Source: Flavobacterium sediminis
Lineage (GTDB): Bacteria; Bacteroidota; Bacteroidia; Flavobacteriales; Flavobacteriaceae
Reading direction: 5' to 3'
Assembly: GCF_003148385.1 (NCBI RefSeq)
Contig: NZ_CP029463.1
Span: forward strand, 1,116,001-1,180,000
DNA: 64,000 bases
The notes beneath the pieces were generated by a model. That model was not told the DNA's origin. It saw only the letters and a list, made by a program, of their open reading frames with translations, and ran no database searches. Within the stretch, counting starts at the first letter, position 1. Each line of letters opens with the position of its first letter. Shown here one piece after another: positions 53,426 through 61,502 of this stretch. Made by a program: the position numbers and the translations under genes.

Positions 53426-55633
53426 ATGTCAAAAATATGTTGTAGTACAGACGATAGTCTGAACCTGGTAAATAAAAAAGAGCATAAACATAAATATGAT
53501 ACACAGGGAAATCAACTATGCTGTTTGAAAACAGAAAAGATTTATAAAAATGCAGGTGCATCAGATTTGCTGAAAGATGCTAATCATTCCGATGACGGAC
53601 ACGGACACACTGGCGGCAAAAGTTGCAGTAAAGCCGATACTAAACATTGTGATGATGACCACAACCATATAGAAAAAAGCGGACGCAATCACGACCACCA
53701 CGGACACAATCACGATCACCACGGGCACAGCCACGGTGATGACCACGACCACAGTCACGACATAGAGGGCAAAACGCCATTTCAGTTATTTATGCCTGCG
53801 GGTATATCTTTAGCTTTATTACTTGTTGCTATCGGTTTTGATAATTACTTTACTCAAAACTGGTTCACTGGTTGGGTTAGAATTGCCTGGTACGTTATCG
53901 CTTATTTACCTGTCGGATTGCCAGTAATCAAAGAAGCTATTGAAAGTATCCGATACAAAGACTTTTTTTCAGAATTTTTCTTGATGGCGATTGCGACAAT
54001 CGGTGCATTTGCACTTGGCGAATATCCTGAAGCAGTAGCTGTAATGCTGTTCTACTCCGTAGGTGAAGTATTTCAGACTATTGCGGTATCAAGAGCAAAA
54101 GGTAATATTAAAGCCCTATTAGACCAACGCCCTGATGAGGTAACGGTTATCAGAGCAGGTAAGCCTATTGTTGTAAAAGCTGAAGATGCTTACATAGGCG
54201 ATGTTATTCAGTTAAAGCCGGGCGAAAAATTGGGATTGGACGGCGAGTTGATTTCAGAAACCGCCTCTTTCAATACAGCAGCCCTTACAGGAGAAAGCAA
54301 ACCTGATACAAAAAGTAAAGGCGAAGCTGTATTGGCAGGTATGATTAACCTCAACACTGTAAGCCAAATAAAGGTAACAACCGATTATTCGGATAGTAAG
54401 TTAAGCAGAATTTTGGAACTGGTTCAGGATGCCACATCGCAAAAAGCACCAACCGAGTTGTTTATCCGTAAATTTTCCAAAATTTATACGCCGATAGTCG
54501 TATATCTGTCTATTGCTATTACCTTACTTCCCGCACTTTTCGTAGATAATTATGTATTCAGTGAATGGTTGTATAGAGCATTGGTATTCCTGGTTATCTC
54601 TTGTCCTTGCGCTTTGGTAATCTCCATCCCTCTGGGTTATTTTGGTGGTATTGGGGCAGCAAGTCGAAACGGTATCCTGCTTAAAGGGTCTAATTTCCTT
54701 GATATTCTTGCCAAAGTAGAAAATGTAGTGATGGATAAAACGGGAACCCTCACCGAAGGTGTTTTCAAAGTCCAGGAAGTCTTTATCAAACCAGAATTCA
54801 ATAAAGACGAAATACTCAACCTCGTCAACGTATTGGAAAGTCAAAGTACACACCCTGTTGCAACCGCAATCCACAATTATTGGGGAGAGGTAGATGCCGA
54901 CGTAAATTTAGCAAATGTTGAAGAAATAGCAGGACACGGATTAAAAGCCACCGTTAACGGTAAAGAGCTTTTAGTAGGTAATTTCAAATTGCTCGATAAA
55001 TTTAACATCAGCCACGATGCAGATACCGCAAACATAGTTTACACAGTAATAGCGATTGCTTATGATAGAAAGTTCGTAGGATATTTAACCATTTCGGACA
55101 GCATTAAAGTAGATGCAAAAGCAGCAATTGAAAATCTGCGTAAAATGGGTGTAAAAACCACAATGTTGAGTGGTGATAAAAATACCGTTGTTCAGTTTGT
55201 TTCGGGACAGTTGGGCATTGACAGTGCGTATGGGGATTTATTACCTGAAGACAAAGTAAATAAAGTAAAGGAAATCAAATCCCGTAATGGCAGCGTGGCG
55301 TTTGTAGGTGATGGTGTAAATGATGCTCCAGTAATTGCGTTGAGTGATGCAGGTATCGCAATGGGCGGTTTAGGAAGTGATGCTGCTATTGAAACAGCCG
55401 ATGTTGTGATACAGGACGATATGCCATCCAAAATACCAATGGCTATTAATATCGGAAAACAGACTAAAAAAATCGTCTTTCAAAATATAGCATTGGCATT
55501 CGGAGTAAAAGCAATCGTGCTTATACTTGGTGCAGGAGGATTAGCAACAATGTGGGAAGCTGTATTTGCCGATGTAGGTGTAGCCTTATTAGCAATTCTT
55601 AATGCGGTGCGGATACAAAGAATGAAGTTTTAA
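53426..55633 (+). CDS. Zn/Cd/Pb-type P1B ATPase with His-rich N-terminus
   Basis: 735 residues. The N-terminal 110 residues have Cys pairs (KICC, LCCLKTEK) and a long His/Asp stretch (NHDHHGHNHDHHGHSHGDDH) instead of an HMA domain. The membrane metal site is SCPCALVISIP near 393, phosphorylation DKTGTLTEG near 436, ATP binding SQSTHPVATAI, and hinge GDGVNDAPVIALSD. CPC with the late transmembrane Asp pattern (FADVGVALLAILNAV) marks the ZntA/CadA class. It has its own motif-2 promoter and terminator. Likely the main cytoplasmic zinc/cadmium exporter of the element. Confidence 0.93.
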   Translation: MSKICCSTDDSLNLVNKKEHKHKYDTQGNQLCCLKTEKIYKNAGASDLLKDANHSDDGHGHTGGKSCSKADTKHCDDDHNHIEKSGRNHDHHGHNHDHHGHSHGDDHDHSHDIEGKTPFQLFMPAGISLALLLVAIGFDNYFTQNWFTGWVRIAWYVIAYLPVGLPVIKEAIESIRYKDFFSEFFLMAIATIGAFALGEYPEAVAVMLFYSVGEVFQTIAVSRAKGNIKALLDQRPDEVTVIRAGKPIVVKAEDAYIGDVIQLKPGEKLGLDGELISETASFNTAALTGESKPDTKSKGEAVLAGMINLNTVSQIKVTTDYSDSKLSRILELVQDATSQKAPTELFIRKFSKIYTPIVVYLSIAITLLPALFVDNYVFSEWLYRALVFLVISCPCALVISIPLGYFGGIGAASRNGILLKGSNFLDILAKVENVVMDKTGTLTEGVFKVQEVFIKPEFNKDEILNLVNVLESQSTHPVATAIHNYWGEVDADVNLANVEEIAGHGLKATVNGKELLVGNFKLLDKFNISHDADTANIVYTVIAIAYDRKFVGYLTISDSIKVDAKAAIENLRKMGVKTTMLSGDKNTVVQFVSGQLGIDSAYGDLLPEDKVNKVKEIKSRNGSVAFVGDGVNDAPVIALSDAGIAMGGLGSDAAIETADVVIQDDMPSKIPMAINIGKQTKKIVFQNIALAFGVKAIVLILGAGGLATMWEAVFADVGVALLAILNAVRIQRMKF

Positions 55634-55645
55634 TTGTTAAGTTGG

Positions 55646-55680
55646 ACTGCCGCAAGATTATTTTTGCGGCAGTTTTTTTA
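55646..55680 (+). terminator. Terminator of the Zn/Cd ATPase
   Basis: ACTGCCGCAA/TTGCGGCAGT strong stem, then TTTTTTTA. Confidence 0.9.
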
Positions 55681-55698
55681 TCGTAAGCAATTTTGGAA

Positions 55699-57603
55699 AT
55701 GGGTAAACAACAATCACAGGCTTCACTAAGCGAAATACATAATTCAGTCGATACGACCACTCCTGGTAAATCCCGTTGGCGGAGAGTACTGGCTTTTTTC
55801 GGGCCAGCTTATCTTGTCAGTGTTGGGTATATGGACCCAGGCAACTGGGCAACTGGTTTGGCGGGTGGCAGCCAGTTCTGATATTCATTACTTTGGGTTT
55901 TGTTGATGAGTAGCATTATGGGTTTATTGCTCCAGAGCTTGTCAGCAAGGTTGGGCATCGTTCGTAATAGGGATTTGGCACAGGCAAACCGGGAAACATA
56001 CCCGAAGAAAATAAACTTTATACTGTATCTACTTGCAGAAATAGCTATTGTGGCCACAGACCTTGCTGAAATATTGGGTATGGCGATAGGCTTGCAATTA
56101 CTTACAGGAATGCCCTTGATTTGGGGTGTTGCAATTACTGCGTTAGATACATTCTTGTTGATGACCCTACAAAAATGGGGAATGAGAAAACTAGAAGCCT
56201 TTATTATTGGATTGATATTCGTTATCGGAATGTCATTCCTTGTGCAAATATGGGTAGCTAATCCCAATGTAGGAGAAATAGCGACAGGACTGATACCACA
56301 CATTCAGAACGATACAGCATTGTATATCGCCATCGGCATTATCGGTGCGACGGTAATGCCACATAATCTATACCTCCATTCTGCATTGGTACAGACAAGA
56401 AAGTTTAACCGTGATGACGCCAGCATCAAAAAAGCAATCAAGCTAAATTTTTGGGACAGTGCTATTGCATTAAATATGGCATTGTTTGTAAATGCTGCTA
56501 TATTAATTCTTGCCGCTACGGTTTTTTACAAAACCGGGCGTTCTGATGTGGCGGAGCTAAAGCAGGCTTACGAGCTATTACCTCAACATTTCGGAAGTAA
56601 TTTTACAGCCAAACTCTTTGCCGTAGCATTGATAGCTGCCGGGCAAAGCAGTACCATTACAGGTACGCTTGCCGGCCAAATCGTAATGGAGGGTTATCTG
56701 CGGTTTAGAATAAACCCTTTATTAAGAAGGCTTATCACGAGGTTACTCGCCATAGTTCCGGCAGCTTTGGTAATCCTAATCAATGGCGAGGACAATGTAG
56801 ATAGCCTGCTTATCTTCAGCCAGGTGGTATTGAGTATGCAACTGGGTTTTGCAGTTATTCCACTTATACATTTTGTAAGTGATAAAAGGACAATGGGCAA
56901 ATTTGCCATCAAGCCCTTGATAAAAATAACGGCTTGGGTTATAACAATCCTACTGGTGTATCTAAATTCCAAACTATTAGCAGAGGAAGCATTTAGTTTT
57001 TTTGCTACTTCAGGTAACATAGCTTGTAAAAGTTTAATCATTTTGGGTGGGATAGGTTTTATCATTTTGATGGCATATACTACGTTGTACCCATTATTCA
57101 GTAGAAAAGCCTTTTGTGAAATAACACCGCACGACAAGCCGGAGCCTTTGCAGCTACAACCATTCGTGCCATACCGGAATATTGCGCTTACTGTGGATTT
57201 TAAGACCCTTGACCACAAGGTTATCAACCACGCCATTACGCAGGGCGGTAAAGACAGCAGGTACACGCTCATTCATATCGTGGAGAGTGTGGCATCCGCA
57301 TCGCACTTTCACGACAGTACCGACGAGGAAACTGTAAAAGACAGGGAGTTTTTGGAGGAATACGCAAAGCAGTTACAGGACAACGGATATTTTGCTGATG
57401 CAAAACTAGGCTTTGGAAGGACTGCCAATGCCATTGCCGAAATCGTCAATCAGTCCGGTGCTGAACTGGTGGTAATGGGTGCACACGGGCATAAGGGATT
57501 GAAAGATTTGTTGTACGGCGCAACCATAAATCAGGTAAGGCATTTGGTAAATGTACCTGTGCTGGTTATCCCTAAAGAAAACACTGAAATAGTAAAAATT
57601 TAA
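55699..57603 (+). pseudogene. mntH: Nramp transporter fused to UspA domain, internal stop
   Basis: A single frame of about 635 codons interrupted by TGA at 55879-55881. The flanking protein reads LAGGSQF, stop, YSLLWVLL, where a Gly codon (GGA) is expected, so a G-to-T change created the stop. Two codon groups earlier the helix-1 sequence is DPGNWATG, where Asp is usual in the last position. The rest is an intact Nramp fold (NaturalResistance family) with MPHNLYLHSAL in helix 6, and a C-terminal UspA domain (GGKDSRYTLIHIVESVASAS, VVMGAHGHKGLKDLLYGAT). Mn2+/Fe2+ uptake is the family role. As written the transporter is not made; re-initiation downstream would omit helix 1. Confidence 0.8.
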
Positions 57604-57621
57604 CCTTTAAAAATTGATAAT

Positions 57622-57696
57622 ATGAATAAACTGAATTGTTGGAAGTGCGTACTGCTATTGTCGTCGCTTCTTGGGTTGTTAATCCAAAGTTCTTAA
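57622..57696 (+). CDS. Possible 24-residue hydrophobic peptide
   Basis: ATG at 57622, reading MNKLNCWKCVLLLSSLLGLL then IQSS and a stop. It lies 19 bp after the Nramp gene and before its terminator. The hydrophobic stretch could be a small membrane peptide, but coding evidence is thin. Confidence 0.2.
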   Translation: MNKLNCWKCVLLLSSLLGLLIQSS

Positions 57697-57724
57697 AGTA
57701 CTTTATGTAAATATTGCAAACTAA

Positions 57725-57750
57725 AAAGTCACGGGATATACCGTGACTTT
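57725..57750 (+). terminator. Terminator of the Nramp gene
   Basis: AAAGTCACGG/CCGTGACTTT perfect 10-bp stem, 6-nt loop, then TAATTTG. Confidence 0.8.
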
Positions 57751-57796
57751 AATTTGATTAAACTAATGAACTCAATCCCCCAAAATTGACCTGATT

Positions 57797-58207
57797 TTAA
57801 TTTAAGGTGGCAGTTAATGAAATTTCTAAATTATATGCTTTTCCTACAGGACACATTGCTTTTGACTGTTCAGCGTATTTTAAAAAATCTTCATTGGTTA
57901 AACCAGGTATTTCTGCATCCAGTACCAAATCGGAATTAGTAATATCGAAGCTTGTTGCGGTTATAGTACAGGATGTTTCAATTTTCTCTGCCTCTATACC
58001 GTTGCTCGTGAGGATATAATTTAATGTCATTGTGTAACAAGCTGCGTGCGCTGCCGCCATTAATTCTTCCGGATTAGTAGCAGTAGTTTCTCCTTCTGCT
58101 TTATTGTGTTTAAAAACACTTCTACCAATAGTAGAATGCGATGCATCAAAATTTCCATTTCCGTTTTTAAAATTACCTTGCCATTTAGCTGTGATTTTTG
58201 CTTTCAT
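57797..58207 (-). CDS. OsmC/Ohr-family peroxidase
   Basis: 136 residues. The two conserved redox cysteines are in HAACYTMTLNY and KAMCPVGKAYN. The OsmC start KAKITAKWQGNFKNGNG is typical. It reduces organic hydroperoxides using thiols in the family. It lies 100 bp downstream of an AraC-type regulator on the same strand, which may control it. Confidence 0.88.
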   Translation of the reverse strand: MKAKITAKWQGNFKNGNGNFDASHSTIGRSVFKHNKAEGETTATNPEELMAAAHAACYTMTLNYILTSNGIEAEKIETSCTITATSFDITNSDLVLDAEIPGLTNEDFLKYAEQSKAMCPVGKAYNLEISLTATLN

Positions 58208-58307
58208 TGTACTCTATTTTTAATTACATAACAAAATTACTGCTTCAGAGAAAGGCTATCAATACACATACTTCACACTTAATAGGACATTTTACCCATA
58301 AGTAGGG

Positions 58308-59141
58308 TTACATTGAATTTCGGAATGTAAGAGGTGAAGAGCCCGTTTGTGATTTGAAAAAGCGAAGAAAATAAGAATAGTCTTCGTACCCGAGATAAAC
58401 AGCGATTTCTTTAATGCTTAACGTTGTATTGACAAGTAATCTTTTTGCCTGAAGGATAATTCGATTTTTGATAATTGTATTTGGAGCAATCTGTTTTTCT
58501 GTTACTATTTTTCGGTTGAGGTTTTTAGGTGTAAGATTGAGCATAGATGCATAATCTGCTACGGAGTGGATAGTTCGATAATTTTGCTCTACCAATTGGC
58601 TAAATTTTCTCGCCAGCTCTTTATCGAATGATACGGGGTGATAAATATCGTAGTCCTTTTTTGCAAGAGTTCGGGTAGCAAAAATAACAACCTGCTTGAT
58701 ATAGGTCTTAATCATTTCTTCCGCCCAAAAATCTTTTACCGCAATTTCCTCTTTAATAGAAATAAGTATTTTTTGAAAAATGTCTCTTTGATGTGCGGTG
58801 AGCGCTATAAAAGGAAGTTCAAAAACGTTGTCGAAAAGAAGTCCGTCACAAGCAAGCTCTTTATCGTGAAAAGCGATACAATAGAAATTCGGGTTAAAAT
58901 AAACAATGCTTCCTTCCGAATTTTTAGATATTTTGAATTGTTGCCCTATACTAAAGAAAAGCAATGTACTTTCTTCAAAATCATAGTCAACAAAATCAAC
59001 ATTAACACGTCCTTCTTTTAAGAAAACAATTTTATAATTCTCGTCAAACCAAACTGTGTTGCTTACAATCCCATCTGGCATTCCAAAAAAATCGAAATAA
59101 CCTATCATTTTATCCTGATTGTTCTCGGTCGCTATATCCAT
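58308..59141 (-). CDS. AraC-family regulator with cupin-like N-domain
   Basis: 277 residues. The N-terminal ligand-binding domain is of the usual 160-residue type (IVSNTVWFDENYKIVFLKEG), followed by the double HTH (SVADYASMLNLTPKNLNRKI and LSIKEIAVYLGYEDYSYFLR). It has no HMA module and is unrelated in layout to the three metal-associated AraC proteins. It sits between hppD and osmC on the same strand. A regulator of hydroperoxide or tyrosine metabolism is plausible, but not proven. Confidence 0.88.
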   Translation of the reverse strand: MDIATENNQDKMIGYFDFFGMPDGIVSNTVWFDENYKIVFLKEGRVNVDFVDYDFEESTLLFFSIGQQFKISKNSEGSIVYFNPNFYCIAFHDKELACDGLLFDNVFELPFIALTAHQRDIFQKILISIKEEIAVKDFWAEEMIKTYIKQVVIFATRTLAKKDYDIYHPVSFDKELARKFSQLVEQNYRTIHSVADYASMLNLTPKNLNRKIVTEKQIAPNTIIKNRIILQAKRLLVNTTLSIKEIAVYLGYEDYSYFLRFFKSQTGSSPLTFRNSM

Positions 59142-59161
59142 TCTCCTTTTTATATAAACAA

Positions 59162-59189
59162 CAAAGCCCTGAAATAAATCAGGACTTTG
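59162..59189 (-). terminator. Terminator of hppD
   Basis: CAAAGCCCTGA/TCAGGACTTTG 11-bp stem (one mismatch), 6-nt loop, T-rich on the minus strand after. It separates hppD from the AraC-type gene. Confidence 0.7.
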
Positions 59190-59204
59190 CTAAAGTTACA
59201 AAAA

Positions 59205-60365
59205 TTATAATGTTCCTCTGCGTTCTTGCTCTCTTTCGATAGATTGGAACAATGCCTTAAAGTTTCCTGCGCCGAAACCTCTTGCACCCATTCTTTGAAT
59301 AACCTCAAAGAAAAATGTAGGACGGTCTTCAACTGGTTTGGTAAAGATTTGTAACAAATAGCCCTCTTCGTCCGCATCAATCAGAATACCCAACTCCTGC
59401 AATTCCTTGATATCTTCTTTAAAGCGGTGCATATGCGCTTTTAAGCGTTCAGGAATGGCATCATAATACGCTTGTGGCGGTCTTGACAGAAATTCAACCC
59501 CTCTTGATTTCAGGTCGTTTACGGTCTTTACAATATCATCCGTAGTTACGGCAATATGCTGAACGCCCTCGCCCTCGTAAAATTCAAGGTACTCTTCAAT
59601 CTGTGATTTCTTTTTGCCCTCTGCGGGTTCGTTTATCGGGAATTTAATTCTGCCGTTACCGTTTGCCATTACTTTAGACATCAGGGCAGAATATTCGGTA
59701 GAAACCTGCTTATCATCGAATGACAGGAAGTTCTCAAATCCCATTACATCCTCAAACCATTTTACCCAGGTGTCCATTTGGTTCCAGTCCACATTGCCCA
59801 CCATATGGTCAATATATTTTAGTCCCGCAGGCGCAGGGTTATATTCGGTTTCCCATTGCTCATAGCCCGGCATAAATATACCGTTGTAGTTTTTGCGTTC
59901 GGTAAACATAAAAATCGTTTCGCCATACGCATAAATGCCCGATTGTACCACTTCGCCGTTTTCATCGGTAGTTACAGTTGGTTCCATATAGGCTTTAGCA
60001 CCTCTTTTCGTGGTTTCTTCAAAGGCTTTGCGGGCATCTTCTACCCAAAGACCCACTACTTTGATGCCGTCGCCGTGCTTCTTTACGTGTCCGTTAATTT
60101 CGGAATTAGAGCGCATCCCGGTCGTTAATACCAGTCTCACTTTGTCCTGCTTTACCACGTAAGAAGCCCTGTCCTGTAAGCCTGTTTCCAGTCCGGCATA
60201 CGCCAACGACTGAAACCCGAAAGCTGATTTGTAATAGTGAGCAGCCTGTTTCGCATTGCCTACATAAAATTCCACGTAGTCTGTTCCTAAAATCGGTAAA
60301 AAATCTTGTGCGCCCTCGAATATCTTATCCAAGCCATATTCGACGTTCTTTAAATCGTTTGTCAT
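59205..60365 (-). CDS. hppD: 4-hydroxyphenylpyruvate dioxygenase
   Basis: 386 residues of two VOC-type repeats. Iron ligands are visible: His in YIDHMVGNVDWNQMD, His in EGVQHIAVTTDDI and Glu in FFEVIQRMGARGFG. The C-terminal GFGAGNFKALFQSIEREQ is diagnostic of HPPD. It converts 4-hydroxyphenylpyruvate to homogentisate in tyrosine breakdown. No homogentisate dioxygenase is nearby, so it stands alone. The upstream palindrome TTGCACAAA/TTTGTGCAA is probably its operator. It is an unusual passenger in a metal-resistance region. Confidence 0.93.
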   Translation of the reverse strand: MTNDLKNVEYGLDKIFEGAQDFLPILGTDYVEFYVGNAKQAAHYYKSAFGFQSLAYAGLETGLQDRASYVVKQDKVRLVLTTGMRSNSEINGHVKKHGDGIKVVGLWVEDARKAFEETTKRGAKAYMEPTVTTDENGEVVQSGIYAYGETIFMFTERKNYNGIFMPGYEQWETEYNPAPAGLKYIDHMVGNVDWNQMDTWVKWFEDVMGFENFLSFDDKQVSTEYSALMSKVMANGNGRIKFPINEPAEGKKKSQIEEYLEFYEGEGVQHIAVTTDDIVKTVNDLKSRGVEFLSRPPQAYYDAIPERLKAHMHRFKEDIKELQELGILIDADEEGYLLQIFTKPVEDRPTFFFEVIQRMGARGFGAGNFKALFQSIEREQERRGTL

Positions 60366-60416
60366 TATATATGATTTTTAAAAATTATGTTATGTGTGAT
60401 TTTGCAATAAAGATTG

Positions 60417-60439
60417 TTGCACAAAGAAGATTTGTGCAA
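60417..60439 (-). promoter_or_regulatory. Palindrome upstream of hppD
   Basis: TTGCACAAA-GAAGA-TTTGTGCAA, perfect 9-bp arms, about 50 bp from the hppD start. Likely an operator for a dimeric repressor. Confidence 0.5.
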
Positions 60440-60579
60440 TCGTGTTGGGGTTGGGAACCCGAAGCTACAACATAGCCCGATGCAAAACGGAGAGAAAGGT
60501 TTTGATAGCCATTTTATAAAACAGTTAGCGTTATACTTCGATAAAAGTATTCCGCTTATTCTGAACGAGCACTATAATC

Positions 60580-60617
60580 AGTAAAAGTCATAAAACAAAG
60601 CCGGAATATTACAAGCG
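60580..60617 (+). promoter_or_regulatory. Motif-1 operator, upstream tandem copy
   Basis: AGTAAAAGTCATAAAACAAAG, GGAA, half-site TATTACAA (60607-60614). No TTTG stands 27 bp downstream; that position is inside the next motif copy, so this one is an accessory site. Confidence 0.65.
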
Positions 60618-60639
60618 GAACCGTTTTTGAAATGCAATC

Positions 60640-60704
60640 AGTAAATATCATAAATCAAACAAGGAATTTCACAAACAGCTTAGCGCATTATCTACCGATT
60701 TTTG
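60640..60704 (+). promoter_or_regulatory. Motif-1 operator and promoter of the HMA-DUF3347-MCO operon
   Basis: AGTAAATATCATAAATCAAAC, AAGGAA, half-site TTTCACAA (60667-60674). TTTG is at 60701-60704, 27 bp after. Confidence 0.8.
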
Positions 60705-60735
60705 TATCAGCAAAAACAAATAAAAGTTCAAGACA

Positions 60736-60957
60736 ATGGAAAGCAAAAATCTTCAATTCAAGACAAACCTTAATTGCAGCAACTGTGTATCAAAAGTGCA
60801 GGCAGATTTAGATAACGCAGGCGGTATCTGCGAATGGAACGTTGATACGACCAACGCCGATAAAATCCTGACTGTAAAAGCAGAGGGCATTACCGAAGAC
60901 GAGGTTGTCGCCATCATCAAGAAAAAAGGGTTTAAAGCTGAACCCATTTCAGAATAA
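60736..60957 (+). CDS. HMA-domain copper chaperone
   Basis: 73 residues, a single HMA fold with the metal loop LNCSNCVSKVQADL (CxxC) and the C-terminal VVAIIKKKGFKAEPIS typical of CopZ-like chaperones. No signal peptide. First gene of the motif-1 operon with DUF3347 and the multicopper oxidase. Confidence 0.88.
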   Translation: MESKNLQFKTNLNCSNCVSKVQADLDNAGGICEWNVDTTNADKILTVKAEGITEDEVVAIIKKKGFKAEPISE

Positions 60958-60992
60958 TCAGCCATTCACTCATTATTAAAAAGGATAAAAAA

Positions 60993-61436
60993 ATGAAAAA
61001 GTTAATAGTAGCAATGACCGTAATGTTGTTTGGATTTTCTGCCTTTGCGCAAAATACAGGCAACCTGCTGAACAACTACATCAGCGTAAAAAATGCTTTG
61101 GTAAGCAGCGATAGTAAAGCGGCAAGCACCGCCATTAGCGCACTGAACGAAGCCGTTAAGAGCGAGGGCGATTTTGCACAGAAAGCAGAATTGCAGAAAG
61201 CCACCGACAAATTAAGTAAGGCAGGTAACAACCTTGAAAAGCAAAGAGCCGCTTTCAACGAAGTATCAACCGTACTGTGGAAAGTGGTAAAATCATCAGA
61301 CAAAGTAAACCAACCCGTTTACTACCAATATTGCCCGATGAAAAAAGCATATTGGTTAAGCAAAGAAAAGGAGATTAAAAATCCTTACTACGGTTCTTCT
61401 ATGCTTACTTGTGGTAAAGTTACCGAAACTAAATAA
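60993..61436 (+). CDS. DUF3347 periplasmic protein
   Basis: 147 residues. A signal peptide (MKKLIVAMTVMLFGFSAFAQ) is followed by a helical domain and the DUF3347 C-terminal signature YYQYCPMKKAYWLSKEKEIK and NPYYGSSMLTCG. The Cys and Met residues in this signature may bind copper, and DUF3347 is found in copper-responsive lipoproteins and CusB-like proteins. It lies 35 bp after the HMA gene and 66 bp before the oxidase. Confidence 0.88.
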   Translation: MKKLIVAMTVMLFGFSAFAQNTGNLLNNYISVKNALVSSDSKAASTAISALNEAVKSEGDFAQKAELQKATDKLSKAGNNLEKQRAAFNEVSTVLWKVVKSSDKVNQPVYYQYCPMKKAYWLSKEKEIKNPYYGSSMLTCGKVTETK

Positions 61437-61445
61437 TAACCCACA

Positions 61446-61472
61446 AAGGCATTGCTCAATGGGCAATGCCTT
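61446..61472 (+). terminator. Hairpin between DUF3347 and the multicopper oxidase
   Basis: AAGGCATTGC/GCAATGCCTT perfect 10-bp stem, then TTAATCTTT. It may attenuate rather than end the transcript, since no promoter is evident before the oxidase. Confidence 0.65.
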
Positions 61473-61502
61473 TTAATCTTTATAACCAATGCGATTTTTA
61501 AA

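Larger units (their letters stand above)
60366..60735. other. Divergent regulatory region between hppD and the HMA-DUF3347-MCO operon
   Basis: No gene in 370 bp. It contains a palindrome close to hppD (60417-60439), a GGGTT/AACCC dyad near 60450, and two tandem copies of motif 1 exactly 60 bp apart facing the plus-strand operon. Confidence 0.7.
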
